Positions 52,482 through 60,871 of a stretch of 64,000 nt of DNA are shown here, piece after piece. A program made the translations under genes and the position numbers. The stretch is from an uncultured Salinicoccus sp. GTDB lineage: Bacteria > Bacillota > Bacilli > Staphylococcales > Salinicoccaceae. Location of the stretch: positions 310,001-374,000 of the forward strand of contig CANLWV010000001.1 in the NCBI GenBank assembly GCA_947494965.1, given 5' to 3'. Positions within the stretch are counted from its first letter, which is position 1; each line of letters starts with the position of its first letter. The notes beneath the pieces are model-generated. The model did no database searches. It saw only the letters and a list, made by a program, of their open reading frames with translations, and was not told the DNA's origin.

Positions 52482-52982
52482 TTACTTCATTGCTTCTGCT
52501 TCCTTCGCTGGATCCATCACTGCTTCGTACATGTCCACGAGAGACTGAGCGCTCTCCTTGGCCGCCTCTTTCGCTTCTTCCTTCGTCTGGCCATCTTCCG
52601 GCTTCGCTTGTTTGTAACTCTGCCTCACGTTCAGCCAAAACCCCCTGATTTCTTGTTTGAAATATCCTGAGCCTTCCAGAACTTCGATGGCGCCACGAAT
52701 CAGTTCGATTGTGTCCTCTTTCTCATCGATGACTTCGGCAAGCGCCTTCTGGATGTCGGATTTCTTGAAACGTGTTACATGTGCCGTGGCGCAGTCCCAG
52801 AAGTTCAGCAGTGCATCAGTACGGCGTTGCACCAAACCGAGATAAATGGCATTGATACCGGGCGTTTCGTTGCCGTCCTTGTCTTTCGTCGCATATTCTT
52901 TGGCACGCTCTCCGAAAAGGAATGAGCCCTTCGCTTCTACCTGTTGATCTTTGATTACAAGTTCTTTAATGGATTCAGTCAT
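52482..52982 (-). CDS. Tail assembly chaperone (gpG-like)
   Basis: A 166-residue protein between the tail tube and tape measure genes, the fixed place for the gpG chaperone that coats the tape measure during tail assembly. It is rich in helices (GINAIYLGLVQRRTDALLNF; KSDIQKALAEVIDEKEDT) with a Lys/Glu/Ala-rich C-terminus. ATG 52982 follows AAAGGAGCAATTACATT. The assignment is by position, size and overlap with the second frame. Confidence 0.75.
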   Translation of the reverse strand: MTESIKELVIKDQQVEAKGSFLFGERAKEYATKDKDGNETPGINAIYLGLVQRRTDALLNFWDCATAHVTRFKKSDIQKALAEVIDEKEDTIELIRGAIEVLEGSGYFKQEIRGFWLNVRQSYKQAKPEDGQTKEEAKEAAKESAQSLVDMYEAVMDPAKEAEAMK

Positions 52983-53051
52983 AATGTAATTGCTCCTTTA
53001 TAGATAAAATAGATAAATAAAAAGGACGAGCGATTGCCCGTCCGATCATTC

Positions 53052-53594
53052 TTATTGTCCTACTGGGGTATTGTCTCTGTTCTCCAGAGAGCCTGTGTAC
53101 TCCCCTGGTGCTTCGAAGTCTATTGCAGCCGTTGATGGATTCAGTACCACGTCCGGCAGTTTAGGCAGTGCGCCTTTTGCTGTTTCAACTTTAATGGCCA
53201 ATGTGTGCTCGATTGTATCTTCTTCATCGTCGAATGACTTGCTGATTTCAGATACAACAGAGTAGCCGAATACGGCATCGTGGCCGTCTACTTGCGCCGC
53301 ATCAATGGTCACTTCTTTAACGCGTTTGTCGATGAGCCATATCTTAATCTGCTCTTTATTTCGGATGGCGTCATCTAAGGCTTCTTGCCCTACGTCGCCT
53401 TCTACACGATTGGCAGTGAATGTGACTTCTTCAGCATGTGCGCCGTAGTCACGATCTGTTTTACCGCCTCTGATTTTATCAACAATCTCATTTGTAATCG
53501 TGTGGCCGCCTTCTGTAATGTCGCCAACTACGATTCCTTCAGCGCCCAACTCTGAATTGGCAGGCTGTACCAGTACTGCATAATTGTTAGCCAT
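53052..53594 (-). CDS. Major tail (tube) protein, TP901-1 type
   Basis: A 180-residue protein with a beta-rich pattern (ANNYAVLVQPANSELGAEG; HAEEVTFTANRVEGD; DAVFGYSVVSEISKSFDDE) and an extended C-terminal tail ending TGSLENRDNTPVGQ. This fits the phage tail tube family of TP901-1-like siphophages; many copies form the tail. ATG 53594 follows AAGGAGATGAGT. It lies between the tail terminator and the chaperone genes. Confidence 0.85.
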   Translation of the reverse strand: MANNYAVLVQPANSELGAEGIVVGDITEGGHTITNEIVDKIRGGKTDRDYGAHAEEVTFTANRVEGDVGQEALDDAIRNKEQIKIWLIDKRVKEVTIDAAQVDGHDAVFGYSVVSEISKSFDDEEDTIEHTLAIKVETAKGALPKLPDVVLNPSTAAIDFEAPGEYTGSLENRDNTPVGQ

Positions 53595-53608
53595 TCATAC
53601 TCATCTCC

Positions 53609-54028
53609 TTATTTTTCGTTTCTGTATAACACATGATGTCGGACTGTATAGACCAAGCGCAACACACCATGAGATGTGTACTGGTCAATGTCCGTCATCA
53701 CCTGTTCGTTTGATAATCTGATTTTCTCCACTTCATAGTGCACCATTGGAATCTTAATCCGTGTATAAAACTTCAACCACTTCATGAGCTCCCGACATTC
53801 TGGCTTACTGTCTGCATAGATGTGCATCTGTACGGCAATATCTTCTTTCATCGATGTTGAAGTCACTTCTTCAGTCACATTCGTTTCACCGATGATGATA
53901 TACGGTGTGACCAGATCCTTCTTCACACCATCCTGCACACTGTTCACTTTAGCCATCAGAGGCGACTGAAGGACCGTGTTAAATACGCCATTGTATAGTT
54001 CTTCGTGGGCACTAACCCAGTTCGACAT
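53609..54028 (-). CDS. Tail terminator / minor tail protein (DUF3168-like)
   Basis: A 139-residue protein: VSAHEELYNGVFNTVLQS start, LVTPYIIIGETNVTEE, and a C-terminal HGVLRLVYTVRHHVLYR. Length and position right before the tube gene fit the tail-terminator group that caps the finished tail. ATG 54028 follows AGGAGGTGGCTGA. Confidence 0.78.
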   Translation of the reverse strand: MSNWVSAHEELYNGVFNTVLQSPLMAKVNSVQDGVKKDLVTPYIIIGETNVTEEVTSTSMKEDIAVQMHIYADSKPECRELMKWLKFYTRIKIPMVHYEVEKIRLSNEQVMTDIDQYTSHGVLRLVYTVRHHVLYRNEK

Positions 54029-54039
54029 TCAGCCACCTC

Positions 54040-54426
54040 CTAACTAAAGTAGTTGTTGAAGAATTTTCTCGCGACATCTATGGACGGATACCAGAATGGC
54101 TGGGCGACCATGCCATAAGTCGTGTACCACTTGCCGTCATCCCCTTTATAGGTCCACGGGATCTTCTTTGCTCTAGAGCCACCAGGGCCTGTAGCGTAGA
54201 TGCCAGTCCCAAACTCCAGGAACACTGCCCAATACGCGCCAACGCTGACTGATGCTTCCAGACCGCCGATGTCCGACTGTATCGAGTTTTTCGTCATACC
54301 AGTATCGACTGCTACACGACTGCTCGCTTCCATATCGAGTATCAGAGCCGTTTCGCTGACGCCTTGCTCGACGACTTCGACGGTACGGTCACTGTATACC
54401 TGTAAGGCAGTCACAAGACCTTTCAT
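54040..54426 (-). CDS. HK97 gp10-like head-tail joining protein
   Basis: A 128-residue protein with the HK97-gp10 pattern: helical start, VDTGMTKNSIQSDIGG, VGAYWAVFLEFGTGIYATG (about residues 60-80), and AQPFWYPSIDVARKFF near the end. This family takes part in head-tail joining or tail completion. ATG 54426 overlaps the preceding stop by four bases and follows AAAGGGGTGGGCGA. Confidence 0.88.
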   Translation of the reverse strand: MKGLVTALQVYSDRTVEVVEQGVSETALILDMEASSRVAVDTGMTKNSIQSDIGGLEASVSVGAYWAVFLEFGTGIYATGPGGSRAKKIPWTYKGDDGKWYTTYGMVAQPFWYPSIDVARKFFNNYFS

Positions 54427-54749
54427 TCGCCCACCCCTTTCAGTGGAATCCGATTGACTTCATGCTGTCCACCCTGGTCTTCGACATCGCCGATGATTTC
54501 GTACTCTTTCCCATCATGCATGATGATGTCGGTGTGCTTGGGCTTCACCCTGTACGGTACATAGAGCGCACGTGTGAGCTGTTTCTGCATATTATGGAAG
54601 GTTAGCCTTTCAGATGTCGAGGGCGTGTCCATGAAGCCGTTAACCATAATCACCGTCTCCACGACTTCTTCCTTGAATGGATAGGAGCCAGATTGGATTG
54701 TCTTTCGAGTGATGATGCTGATCTCATGTGGGAACTCACTCATGAACAT
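54423..54749 (-). CDS. Head-tail closure (stopper) protein
   Basis: A protein of about 108 residues with PHEISIITRKTIQSG, a phage-typical RALYVPYRVKPKHTDIIMH, and DGKEYEIIGDVEDQGG. This is the SPP1 gp16-like stopper pattern that seals the capsid exit. I prefer ATG 54749, five bases after GGGGTGG; a GTG at 54758 and an ATG at 54743 are alternatives. It overlaps the connector gene by a few bases. Confidence 0.8.
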   Translation of the reverse strand: MFMSEFPHEISIITRKTIQSGSYPFKEEVVETVIMVNGFMDTPSTSERLTFHNMQKQLTRALYVPYRVKPKHTDIIMHDGKEYEIIGDVEDQGGQHEVNRIPLKGVGE

Positions 54750-55059
54750 GTGCGCCACCCCAATTCAGCTTACGCAGCGGCTTAATGATGGCGTTCAGCT
54801 TTTCATCAATGTCAGCATCATAGCTATAACTGACACTCCCCATAGAACGACTAGAAATGCCCTGCTGTTGAATGAAATCCCGTGCGATGGACTTGGCAAT
54901 GTATTGCTCCACCTTAAATGGCAGAGGCGGATTAAACGTCCGATTGCAATACTCTTCTGCCATGCCCTGATAGTGTGGGATAAGGGTTTCAATATCGCTG
55001 TCCTTTGAGGTGTCGGCCATATCCCACTTATTGATTGCTTTTACTTTCGTTGCATTCAT
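54736..55059 (-). CDS. Head-tail connector (gp6/gp15-like adaptor)
   Basis: A 107-residue helical protein with DIETLIPHYQGMAEEYCNRTF, then FKVEQYIAKSIARDFIQQQG and a YSYDADI segment. These features are typical of the phage connector that sits beneath the portal. ATG 55059 follows AGGAGGTGCAGTAA. Confidence 0.82.
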   Translation of the reverse strand: MNATKVKAINKWDMADTSKDSDIETLIPHYQGMAEEYCNRTFNPPLPFKVEQYIAKSIARDFIQQQGISSRSMGSVSYSYDADIDEKLNAIIKPLRKLNWGGAHVHE

Positions 55060-55091
55060 TTACTGCACCTCCTAATTAAAAAGAGAGCCTA

Positions 55092-56039
55092 CTAAGGAGT
55101 AGGCTCTACTGGTGCGTGTACATCTTCGCCATCAAGTTTTTGTGTCGGTTTCGTACCGCCAAGTGTAAAGATCTTGTTTTGTAGATGCTTAGGTACAAAT
55201 GCGCCAGTGTAAAGCAGTTGTTGTACAGTCTCTCCAAAACGACCAGCTTGCTTCTCGATAACTTGCGTTGCATCTACTTGCAGTGGCGAAGCCAGTACTT
55301 CACCGACTGTCGCAATGGCTTGAACGCCTTGCATGAAACTGGAAGGCACTTTCACAACGATAAATCCGTCGAGTTCACCTTGCACACCCTTGCCGAGCAC
55401 TTGTTGTTTCGTGTCGCCCTGTGGCAATCCTACGACATATTGTTTTATGCCTTTGTAAAATGTTGGAGTGACGAACAATACGCGGCTACCTTCTGGCGCA
55501 CCGGCTTCGTCAAGCTCTACTGATACATCAAGCACGGCGTTGTATTGCGCATCTTTGCCTGTGCCTACAGAGATGTGTTTGTTGTAATTCTTAGCCATTG
55601 TTTTGAAGCGCAAGTCGTCCAAATATGGTGCGACTACTTCCGCCGACTGCCTTGCTACGACATACTCCACATCAATATTACCTTCTGTATCTCGCTTATC
55701 CAGACGATCAACATAACGGCCCCAGAATTTCTCTTGGTCAAGAAAGTATTCCGTTTCTTCGATCTTCACATTATCAATGCTGTTCGGTGCTTCACGGTTG
55801 TAGTCTTTCAAGCTCGCTGTGTCGCCTTTCATGACAGTGAATGAGCGCCCTTGCATGTATATTGCATCATTGTTTATGACTGCAGGGGTAGAATAAGACT
55901 TTGCTTTCGTCACTTTCTCGACGATTCCGAGGTGCTTATTTTTCATCTTAGTGTCTCCCGGCTTAACCGGGGTCGAGAAGTGCTGGATGTTCAGTTTGAG
56001 TGAATTTGTTTTAAGTGCTGCATACTTACGGTTTTTCAT
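55092..56039 (-). CDS. Major capsid protein
   Basis: A 315-residue protein placed between scaffold and connector genes. The N-terminal LKLNIQHFS is typical of Firmicutes phage capsid proteins, followed by the HK97-fold body with NNDAIYMQGRSFTVMKG, KIEETEYFLDQEKFWGRYVD, DVEYVVARQSAEVV and a C-terminal GAFVPKHLQNKIF. It forms the icosahedral shell. Confidence 0.88.
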   Translation of the reverse strand: MKNRKYAALKTNSLKLNIQHFSTPVKPGDTKMKNKHLGIVEKVTKAKSYSTPAVINNDAIYMQGRSFTVMKGDTASLKDYNREAPNSIDNVKIEETEYFLDQEKFWGRYVDRLDKRDTEGNIDVEYVVARQSAEVVAPYLDDLRFKTMAKNYNKHISVGTGKDAQYNAVLDVSVELDEAGAPEGSRVLFVTPTFYKGIKQYVVGLPQGDTKQQVLGKGVQGELDGFIVVKVPSSFMQGVQAIATVGEVLASPLQVDATQVIEKQAGRFGETVQQLLYTGAFVPKHLQNKIFTLGGTKPTQKLDGEDVHAPVEPTP

Positions 56040-56059
56040 TAATGATCATCTCCATTTTT

Positions 56060-56605
56060 TTATTCTAGGAATTCCATCCAACTTTCCTTGTCTTGTGCTG
56101 GTGGTTCGTCTCCTTCACCAGGTGTTCTACCTGTCTTCTTCTGCGACTGGAACAGATACGGCTTACTTTCGCGCAAGGCCGTCACCTTATCATCCAGCCC
56201 TTTTACAGTCTCGCCGTCTTCGTCGAGTTCCAACCCTTCTTTATCGAGTAGTGCAAGTACGTCATTGGCATCGTTTGCATCTTTAGCAACAGCGAGTTTG
56301 ATTGCACTATTCAGTTGAGACTTACTGTATTTCTCAGACCAGTTCTGATTTTCGGTTTGAAGATCCTGAATCTGTTGCTGCAGTTCGCTATCATCCTCGA
56401 CCGAATTTTTCAGCGTTTCAATCTGACCGTCGCGTTCTTCAATTTGGTCCTGCAGATCTTGGATTTCCTGATTCTTATCATTCAGACGAGAACGCGGCAC
56501 CATGCCTTCTTTCGCTTCGTCGAGCGCATCATTTAACTGAGTCTCAACCTGTTCCTGCGTCAATTCACCATTTGCTAGTTTCTCCAGTAGTTCTTTGATA
56601 TTCAT
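56060..56605 (-). CDS. Capsid scaffolding protein (GP20/DUF4355-like)
   Basis: A 181-residue protein that is almost all helix: LLEKLANGELTQEQVETQL start, a coiled coil through IQDLQDQIEERDGQIETLK, and a Pro/Glu-rich C-terminus ending ESWMEFLE. This is the standard phage scaffolding design, expressed just before the capsid gene to guide assembly. ATG 56605 follows GGAGACGAATATAA. Confidence 0.88.
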   Translation of the reverse strand: MNIKELLEKLANGELTQEQVETQLNDALDEAKEGMVPRSRLNDKNQEIQDLQDQIEERDGQIETLKNSVEDDSELQQQIQDLQTENQNWSEKYSKSQLNSAIKLAVAKDANDANDVLALLDKEGLELDEDGETVKGLDDKVTALRESKPYLFQSQKKTGRTPGEGDEPPAQDKESWMEFLE

Positions 56606-56837
56606 TTATATTCGTCTCCTTATTTCGTTTTTTACGTGTCACGACACGATAAGTTGTTGACTGCATTTTTACGTCTTGGAGCCTATTGGACGCATCAAAA
56701 AAAAACAGTTTTACGACGTATTCAGGTCGGCAATACACATATAGTGTTGAGATAATAGAAGCAGTAGCAATGTCTTTATACTCTGATTGCTGCCATCCAA
56801 GAGTGGTCAATGTATGACCATCAAGATATTGGATCAC
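56565..56837 (-). CDS. Small hypothetical phage protein, start uncertain
   Basis: A 90-codon frame with ATASIISTLYVYCRPEYVV and MQSTTYRVVTRKKRNKE, overlapping the scaffold start by 41 bases. A perfect anti-16S match, GGAGGTGATCC (56831-56841), sits where its first GTG lies, so that GTG cannot use it. The nearest downstream ATG is in another frame and stops after five codons. A tract of nine A residues on the plus strand (near 56698) may mark a frameshift. It is either a gene with an unusual start or a decayed one. Confidence 0.4.
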   Translation of the reverse strand: MIQYLDGHTLTTLGWQQSEYKDIATASIISTLYVYCRPEYVVKLFFFDASNRLQDVKMQSTTYRVVTRKKRNKETNINEYQRTTGETSKW

Positions 56838-56854
56838 CTCCGACTATGAGTTGA

Positions 56855-57013
56855 TTACTTCTTTGATAAAGCATCACCCCTTTCATGAGGTTCATTGACA
56901 CCTTTCCGATTCGCCTTCTTTAGTTCTTTCGCAATATCAGCAGTGTTCTTCTCAATGGCTTGCAGCAACCTAAAGATTTTAGTTAAAACGCCGCCGTATT
57001 CACTACGCATCAT
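56855..57013 (-). CDS. Small hypothetical phage protein (52 residues)
   Basis: A double ATG at 57013 and 57010 follows AAGGGG at good distance and opens a 52-residue basic helical protein (LTKIFRLLQAIEKNTADIAK; ELKKANRKG). It lies between the small membrane protein and the scaffold region, in line with the late genes. It has a clear ribosome site. Function is unknown. Confidence 0.6.
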   Translation of the reverse strand: MMRSEYGGVLTKIFRLLQAIEKNTADIAKELKKANRKGVNEPHERGDALSKK

Positions 57014-57023
57014 AATCATCCCC

Positions 57024-57221
57024 TTAGAATCTTCTTGAATTGCGCTCTTTCTTCCACAGCTTTATCTCACGAATAGTCAACAAGATGATCACTACTGTGA
57101 ACGCAGCATATGCTGTGCCTCTAACAGGGTCTCTCGTGCCGAAATGTGCAATGGAGAAAAGAATTGATGTTAAACCAAAGAATACGGATATGGCTATGTT
57201 TAACCCCTTAACACTTCCCAT
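57024..57221 (-). CDS. Small membrane protein of the head module
   Basis: A 65-residue protein with two membrane spans, LNIAISVFFGLTSILFSIAHF and GTAYAAFTVVIILLTI, and a basic C-terminal end. ATG 57221 uses GGAGG within the 3' end of the 30-codon gene just upstream. A membrane protein amid head genes is unusual. It may influence the host membrane late in infection; the role is unknown. Confidence 0.7.
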   Translation of the reverse strand: MGSVKGLNIAISVFFGLTSILFSIAHFGTRDPVRGTAYAAFTVVIILLTIREIKLWKKERNSRRF

Positions 57222-57226
57222 GCTGA

Positions 57227-57319
57227 CTACCTCCTAACAATCATTAGCGCACCTGTAAACGGGTTCTTGATAACATATACATTCGGTCTTATCTGTTTTA
57301 AATCGACTGAGATGTTCAT
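57227..57319 (-). CDS. Very small coupled protein (30 residues)
   Basis: Its ATG overlaps the stop of the gpF-like gene (ATGA). It encodes MNISVDLKQIRPNVYVIKNP, ending ALMIVRR. The end of this frame contains the ribosome site of the next gene. The position suggests a translated coupling cistron. A KQIRPNVYVIKNPFTG-type peptide is protein-like, but no function is known. Confidence 0.5.
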   Translation of the reverse strand: MNISVDLKQIRPNVYVIKNPFTGALMIVRR

Positions 57320-58248
57320 TCGACATCCACTCCTTTAGATTTAGCCCACTCTTCATACGTTTGATACTCAATTAAGCTGGTGCTTCCATCATCATTCCTC
57401 GCCCGTCTAGCAGAAGGTAGCTGACCATTGATTTTATATAGCTTCTTACATCTGCAATTGATATTCTGTTTGGCACTGTCCACACCGACCAGATTCCCAG
57501 GCGACGGTCCAACGGATAAGCCGACTTTAAACATACCGTTCTCATCTTCTGACTTGCCATCCATCTTCTGGTGCGATGCTCGGGTTCTGCGGTCCAGTGT
57601 GCTGTCCCAGTAACCCTTGATGCGAGCACTGAATGACCTTGCCTTATCTGCCGCATCATTTGCGGATTGCGTTTGTGCCCGATGGCCTTCTGTGCGTGCC
57701 ACCATACGTGCCTGTCGCATGCTCAGTCCGACATCCTGGTTGATGCGGTTCGCTATTTGATTGTAGCTATTGCCTGCTAGGACACCTTCTGCAATATGCC
57801 CCTGGAGCTTCTGAATGACCTGTTTGCGATGTCTTTGAAACGTTGGCGCCAGCTTAATTAATTCGATTGGCTGCTCCAGTGCTTTCTTAATCCGCTCAGT
57901 CGATGGCGCTGTAAAACTCATCTGAATACCACTAGAATACTCGAATAGATACATATGGCGCATATAGTTGTCCAAGTAGATCTTCGTTTGACTGAACACA
58001 ATCAGGTTGACGATTTCGCTGTAGTCATCCTGCAGAAGCTCCTCAATACGTTGTAATTCCTTTTTGAATCGGTTGTACTTGTTGAATTCAGTCCATGTGA
58101 TATGTGGGTCATCGTGTTGGTACTTGTCGAGCATGGTAGCAAAGGACCGCTTAATATACTTCAACCGCTTTGCCAGTACCTTCTCAGCTTCATGTTCAGC
58201 TTTAGCGATGAGTTTGTCGATGTGCTTATCAATCTGTTCCTGGTCCAT
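57316..58248 (-). CDS. Minor head protein (Mu gpF / SPP1 gp7-like)
   Basis: A protein of about 310 residues. The helical N-terminal two thirds contains AEHEAEKVLAKRLKYIKRSF and ARMVARTEGHRAQTQSAN. The Mu-F-like motif follows, YWDSTLDRRTRASHQKMDG (about residues 213-231), then CRCKKLY. These proteins ride in the capsid near the portal. Start at ATG 58248, suited to the GGTGA site; GTG 58257 and ATG 58251 are alternatives. It overlaps the portal gene. Confidence 0.88.
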   Translation of the reverse strand: MDQEQIDKHIDKLIAKAEHEAEKVLAKRLKYIKRSFATMLDKYQHDDPHITWTEFNKYNRFKKELQRIEELLQDDYSEIVNLIVFSQTKIYLDNYMRHMYLFEYSSGIQMSFTAPSTERIKKALEQPIELIKLAPTFQRHRKQVIQKLQGHIAEGVLAGNSYNQIANRINQDVGLSMRQARMVARTEGHRAQTQSANDAADKARSFSARIKGYWDSTLDRRTRASHQKMDGKSEDENGMFKVGLSVGPSPGNLVGVDSAKQNINCRCKKLYKINGQLPSARRARNDDGSTSLIEYQTYEEWAKSKGVDVE

Positions 58249-59599
58249 CATCCTCACCGCCCGTCACGATACCTTCTGTATCTTTACGTTCCTTCTCTTT
58301 CTCAACATCATCCACCCATGGATGATTGGCAAGCAATGTCTCTTCACTGATATAGCTGGAGGATGCAGAGGCAATCTGCGACTGTTCCAATTCATTGACC
58401 ATACGATTGTAATTGAACGTGACATCGACTTCTTCAGCAAGCTCGCTATTAATGCCTTCATACTCGAATGCGAACCATAAGAGCTGCTTGATCGCTGGAA
58501 TAGTCTTCCGTGCCAACTGTTTGGCTTTAAGATCCAATCCGGTATACAAGAAACGCAGTGCAATGCCGGAAGGACTGTTGCCGAGTTCGTTTCGGTTGAA
58601 ATCCACGCCTCTGCCATAGTCGTATATATAGCCGCGCAGCTTATCCAGCCACTCATTAGAAGATGTCACGGGCACCTCTACGCGTATTGTTTCAACGCCG
58701 CCTTCACTGTCTACATTGATGGCTTTATAGTACTTGAGGTTCTTCATAAACTCCGATAAGTCTGTGCCTTCATAGCCTTTAAGAATGTAGATAAGCTCGG
58801 TCGATTCATCAAACATGTTCTGCGTATCGGAGGACCGTCGGTTCATCGCATCAATAAATGTCTTATAGCGCCATATATCGCTTGTGGAGTCACTGTTGTT
58901 CTTGAATGGTATAAACGGTACTCTGCCCCAGCTCTCACCGTTTAGATGCGTTGTCGGGTTGTCCTCGTTCATACCGTGATACCAGGCAAGTACCAAGCCG
59001 CTATCTGCATAGAGATAGTAAGTCACATCATCAGCAGTCCAGTACTCCACACGGTGTTCATCGCCCACCATGTAATGCCGAATGACAGCATTAAGCACAC
59101 GCTGCTTGCGGTCTTTCCAAATGGGGATGATTTGCTCCGCTGGAATCTCCAGCATCTTGAACGAGCCTTCCTCGTCCACATAGGGGTGCACCCATTCCAC
59201 ACCTTTATTCGATGCAGCAGTGAGAATGTCGTTTAGGTCATCATCAAAGTCATAATCAAGATGCTTCTCGATAGCGGCCATGACTGTTTCGTCTTTATGT
59301 TGATAGTTGGGAGACTCTCCTGCGATGTAGCCCACTTTCTGGTCTACTAGGTTGGCATGTGGATTATGATCAAATCGCCAGTCCGGCTTTAAGGGATCAA
59401 AGTTTCCTTCGTGGTCTGTGGGTTTCTGTTCATCTATAATATCCGGGTGATTGTCGTAGTAGCGTTGGCCGGTTCGGTATATCTCAATGTTTGCTGCGTT
59501 TTCTTTAATAAGACGAATAATCATTTCTTCTTGTGTTTCTTCAGATGGCTTGACACTGTCTGTCAGCACCTCACCATGTGGTTTTGTGAATGGATCCAT
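58229..59599 (-). CDS. Portal protein (SPP1 gp6-like)
   Basis: A 456-residue protein with the portal family pattern: RTGQRYYDNHPDI near the start, NPHANLVDQKVGYIAGESP (about residues 79-97), WGRVPFIPFKNN, and NRRSSDTQNMFDESTELIYILKG. It forms the 12-subunit ring through which DNA enters. It lies directly after TerL, as usual. ATG 59599 follows GGAGGCTTCCC. Confidence 0.93.
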   Translation of the reverse strand: MDPFTKPHGEVLTDSVKPSEETQEEMIIRLIKENAANIEIYRTGQRYYDNHPDIIDEQKPTDHEGNFDPLKPDWRFDHNPHANLVDQKVGYIAGESPNYQHKDETVMAAIEKHLDYDFDDDLNDILTAASNKGVEWVHPYVDEEGSFKMLEIPAEQIIPIWKDRKQRVLNAVIRHYMVGDEHRVEYWTADDVTYYLYADSGLVLAWYHGMNEDNPTTHLNGESWGRVPFIPFKNNSDSTSDIWRYKTFIDAMNRRSSDTQNMFDESTELIYILKGYEGTDLSEFMKNLKYYKAINVDSEGGVETIRVEVPVTSSNEWLDKLRGYIYDYGRGVDFNRNELGNSPSGIALRFLYTGLDLKAKQLARKTIPAIKQLLWFAFEYEGINSELAEEVDVTFNYNRMVNELEQSQIASASSSYISEETLLANHPWVDDVEKEKERKDTEGIVTGGEDDGPGTD

Positions 59600-59611
59600 G
59601 GGAAGCCTCCT

Positions 59612-60871
59612 TTATTTGAGTATTGATAATGATGATTGCTTCATATCGCGTTCCATTGCATAGCGTAACTGGTCAATTGTGTGGTTATCGATATCCTGGA
59701 GCCTCGGCAAAACATTGCCGTCTTTGTCTGTTTGATAATCTATATTTTCAAATTCATACGCTGTCTTGGGCGTCCGTTTAGGATCAATCACGATGGCATC
59801 CAAATCATCCAACCACTTTTCACCAAACTCAACAGAGCCGGGGCCTTTCTTAGAGCCCTTCACTCTTAATCCGTATGATTTCACTTCATCCACTGATTTT
59901 GGTTCTGCGCCATCTGCAGTAATTGATTCGTCATCATACCCTTTACTTTTAATTCTTTGAGCAGCCGCTCTGTTGCTCAACTTCACTTCATGTATTTCGG
60001 CAATGGCGTATATCGTTCTGCGCTTCTTATCGTAATGCCACCGTCCAAAACTGAATGGATCTGAAGCATAGCCCCAGTCAATGCCTTGCCGAATATTGTC
60101 GAACATTGCAATCTCTTCATCAGTAATGGTCCTGAATACCAGATTATCGAATGGTACGACACCAGAGCCGATGGCTTCGCCTAAGTATTCATGTCGATAT
60201 TTACGTTCGTTACGCTCTTTCGTCGCTTCTGCTTCTTCGATGAACTGCTTTGAGATGAACGGATTGTCCAGGTATGTCGAGTGATGTACGAATGTGTTAT
60301 CTGCGATGAAAGCTGATTCATATTTCTTATTCACCCAAGATTGTTTACGCTTTGGTGGGTTATACGAATAGAAAAATTTATAAAAAAGACCATCTTCCAA
60401 TTCTCCTCTTAACAGGGAGTTGGTGATGGTCGTGACTTCATCTTCAGTTAGGAACTCAGCAAGCTCTTCTATCCAGGCAATCGCAAAAGGGAATTCAGCG
60501 CTTTTAAGGGACTTAATACGTTCCGGTTCCTTAGCCCCTCTGAATACCATATAGTTACCACGCGGCAGGTATGTGACTCTCATAGGGGATTTATTGACCT
60601 TGAACAGATGGCTCACTTTCTGTTCTGATATCGCCCACTTGATTTGTTCGAAGATGGAAAGCTCAATGGTGTTATCTATCTTCCGTATGCCGACTGCATT
60701 GACTGGATAGCGCATAAGCATCTGTACGATGATATGTGCGATGTCTGATGACTTACCGGAGCCCCTGCCCCCTTTGCATACTACGTTGAGGATGTTTGGG
60801 TTCTTCGCTGCTTTCCATACCGGATGAAATGCTGTAGGCAGTAACTCTGATATCTTAATAGCTGTTGTCAT
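59612..60871 (-). CDS. Terminase large subunit (PBSX type)
   Basis: The motor-nuclease that packages DNA, 419 residues. The ATPase domain has Walker A GGRGSGKSSD (residues about 34-43), a Walker B-like IAWIEELAEFL, and a coupling motif SYNPP. The nuclease domain has IDWGYASDPFS and ITADGAEPKSVDE, with the expected Asp residues. It overlaps terS by four bases. Confidence 0.96.
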   Translation of the reverse strand: MTTAIKISELLPTAFHPVWKAAKNPNILNVVCKGGRGSGKSSDIAHIIVQMLMRYPVNAVGIRKIDNTIELSIFEQIKWAISEQKVSHLFKVNKSPMRVTYLPRGNYMVFRGAKEPERIKSLKSAEFPFAIAWIEELAEFLTEDEVTTITNSLLRGELEDGLFYKFFYSYNPPKRKQSWVNKKYESAFIADNTFVHHSTYLDNPFISKQFIEEAEATKERNERKYRHEYLGEAIGSGVVPFDNLVFRTITDEEIAMFDNIRQGIDWGYASDPFSFGRWHYDKKRRTIYAIAEIHEVKLSNRAAAQRIKSKGYDDESITADGAEPKSVDEVKSYGLRVKGSKKGPGSVEFGEKWLDDLDAIVIDPKRTPKTAYEFENIDYQTDKDGNVLPRLQDIDNHTIDQLRYAMERDMKQSSLSILK

